From NCBI GenBank assembly GCA_948888345.1, contig CAQTPN010000074.1, positions 1 through 6,871 on the forward strand: a stretch of 6,871 nucleotides of DNA, read 5' to 3'. How positions within the stretch are numbered: position 1 is the first letter of the stretch; the number at the start of each line of letters is the position of its first letter. Under the pieces are notes generated by a model, which ran no database searches, was not told the origin of the DNA, and saw only the letters and a program-made list of their open reading frames with translations. The DNA comes from an uncultured bacterium (GTDB lineage: Bacteria; Cyanobacteriota; Vampirovibrionia; Gastranaerophilales; Gastranaerophilaceae). This document shows, piece after piece, positions 5,611 through 6,871 of the stretch. The position numbers were made by a program, and so were the translations under genes.

Positions 5611-6871
5611 ATGACTGATTTAACCTATCAACAAGTTACAGAAGAAATTAAAAACCGGCTGGATATAGTGGATGTAATATCAAAATTTGTCGTGCTTAAA
5701 AAATCCGGCCATAATTATATGGGCCTTTGCCCCTTCCACAATGAAAAAACCCCTTCTTTTACAGTTACCCCTTCAAGACAAATTTTTAAATGTTTTGGCT
5801 GCGGTGAAGGCGGAGATGTTTTATCATTTTTAATGAAAATAAACAACCAGAGCTTTACGGAAGTAATTCAAGAGCAGGCTGAAATTTTAGGGATAGAACT
5901 GCCAAAGTCCTCATCAGGCAAGGATGCCAAAGAATATAAAAAAGAAAAAGAACGTCTTTTGGAAGCTGTTAAATATTCTATGGAATTTTACCACAATAAC
6001 CTTCTAAAAAATGATAAAGCCCTTGAATACCTTGAAAAAAGAGGTGTAGGTGAAGTTGCAATAGGAAGCTTTTTCTTAGGGCTTGCCCCGAATTCAAACT
6101 TCGACCTTAAAAATTATCTTAAAGATTTTGGCTACACAAACGATGAAATGTATAAAGCAGGCCTTTTATACGAAAAAAACGGCGACTTTTTAGACAGATT
6201 TAAAAACCGCCTTATAATCCCCATTATGGATGTTAATAACAACCCGATAGCCTTTGGGGCAAGAGCAATTATAGACGGGCAAAACCCTAAATATTTGAAT
6301 TCGCCGGATTCTTCAATCTATAATAAAAGCTCGGTTTTATTCGGCCTGAACCGCGCAAAAGATGCCATAAAAGAGGAAGATGGCGTTATCATTATGGAGG
6401 GGTATTTTGATGTAATCTCAGCACAGGTAAACGGTGTAAAAAATGCGGTTGCCTCCTGCGGAACAGCACTAACCCCGCAGCATATCAAGCTTTTGTCCCG
6501 TTATACAACAAACAGAAGAATATACCTTGCATTTGACCAGGATAACGCCGGAAGAAAGGCAACAAAGCTGGGTGCACAGGTTATTAAAGAAATTTTCTCA
6601 GGCCTTGGAAACATCAAACAGTATGATTCAAGCTACAGCGAAACAAGGGATAATGTCTGCGAAATCCGCGTAGTATCACAGGTTGGCGGGAAAGACCCTG
6701 ATGAATACATAAGAGAATTCGGCCCGGAAAGCTATAAGGAAGAAATTGCAAAAGCTCCTCTGCTGTTGGATTTTGAACTTGATATGCTCTTTAAAAATTC
6801 TCCAAAAAACCCATCAGCACAAGAAAAGAGCGAACTTGTACAACAAATAGTGTATATTTTACAAGAAATCA
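5611..6871 (+). CDS. dnaG: DNA primase DnaG, 3' end cut by the window
   Basis: The first 420 codons of DnaG, which makes the RNA primers for chromosome replication with the replicative helicase. The N-terminal CHC2 zinc finger is complete: C40-x2-H43-x17-C61-x2-C64 (CPFH and CFGC), with the KTPSF and GGDVLSF motifs around it. The catalytic core follows: the basic RNA-polymerase motif DRFKNRLIIPI (195-205), FGAR (215-218), NPKYLNSP (225-232), then the TOPRIM metal site with E263 in MEGYFDV (262-268) and D309 and D311 in AFDQDNAG (307-314), and GGKDPDEYIR later. The TOPRIM part holds about 15 more residues than usual between its helix and the VVSQVGGKDPDE segment (about 331-347). The helicase-binding C-terminal domain is beyond the window. 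A complete gene is expected, since no stop or frameshift interrupts it. It is divergent from the HEAT operon. Confidence 0.97.
   Translation, partial: MTDLTYQQVTEEIKNRLDIVDVISKFVVLKKSGHNYMGLCPFHNEKTPSFTVTPSRQIFKCFGCGEGGDVLSFLMKINNQSFTEVIQEQAEILGIELPKSSSGKDAKEYKKEKERLLEAVKYSMEFYHNNLLKNDKALEYLEKRGVGEVAIGSFFLGLAPNSNFDLKNYLKDFGYTNDEMYKAGLLYEKNGDFLDRFKNRLIIPIMDVNNNPIAFGARAIIDGQNPKYLNSPDSSIYNKSSVLFGLNRAKDAIKEEDGVIIMEGYFDVISAQVNGVKNAVASCGTALTPQHIKLLSRYTTNRRIYLAFDQDNAGRKATKLGAQVIKEIFSGLGNIKQYDSSYSETRDNVCEIRVVSQVGGKDPDEYIREFGPESYKEEIAKAPLLLDFELDMLFKNSPKNPSAQEKSELVQQIVYILQEI

Overview
The window is AT-rich bacterial chromosome carrying mostly housekeeping genes. I see no mobile element, CRISPR array, tRNA or rRNA. 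The gene set combines a Rex redox regulator, ribosomal protein L28, DnaG primase, a QueC-type enzyme, a membrane-anchored lytic transglycosylase and a membrane-anchored SPOR protein. This suggests an anaerobic or fermentative bacterium with a peptidoglycan wall. The low GC, the protein style and the DnaG FDQDNAG motif make me favour a non-photosynthetic cyanobacterial relative (Vampirovibrionia/Gastranaerophilales). Elusimicrobiota or another low-GC lineage is possible; the placement is a guess from impression, not a computed assignment.

Layout. At the left edge rex reads rightward (3-623) and meets a leftward lytic transglycosylase gene (625-1941) tail to tail, with one base between the stop codons. 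A 154-base gap with a terminator-like hairpin separates that gene from leftward rpmB (2096-2287), which has a good promoter of its own. From 5457 down to 2402 lie four leftward genes packed as one probable operon: a HEAT-repeat protein, queC, a DUF366 protein and a SPOR-domain membrane protein. Their junctions are an 8-base overlap, a 28-base gap and a zero-base junction. A 153-base divergent promoter region (5458-5610) separates this operon from rightward dnaG, which begins at 5611 and is cut by the window end after 420 codons.

How they fit together. Rex senses NADH/NAD+ and its targets are not visible here. QueC makes the 7-deazaguanine precursor preQ0 in its family, but no queD, queE or queF is present, and this QueC belongs to a form lacking the usual YPDCR-type motif. 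The DUF366 gene directly downstream has no assigned function. The HEAT protein is probably a binding scaffold. The SPOR protein and the lytic transglycosylase both concern peptidoglycan: one would bind glycan strands stripped of stem peptides and the other cleaves glycan strands. They are in separate transcription units. The least understood part is the HEAT-queC-DUF366 group and the TGTAAA/TTTACA repeats at its promoter. No stretch over 300 bases lacks a gene.
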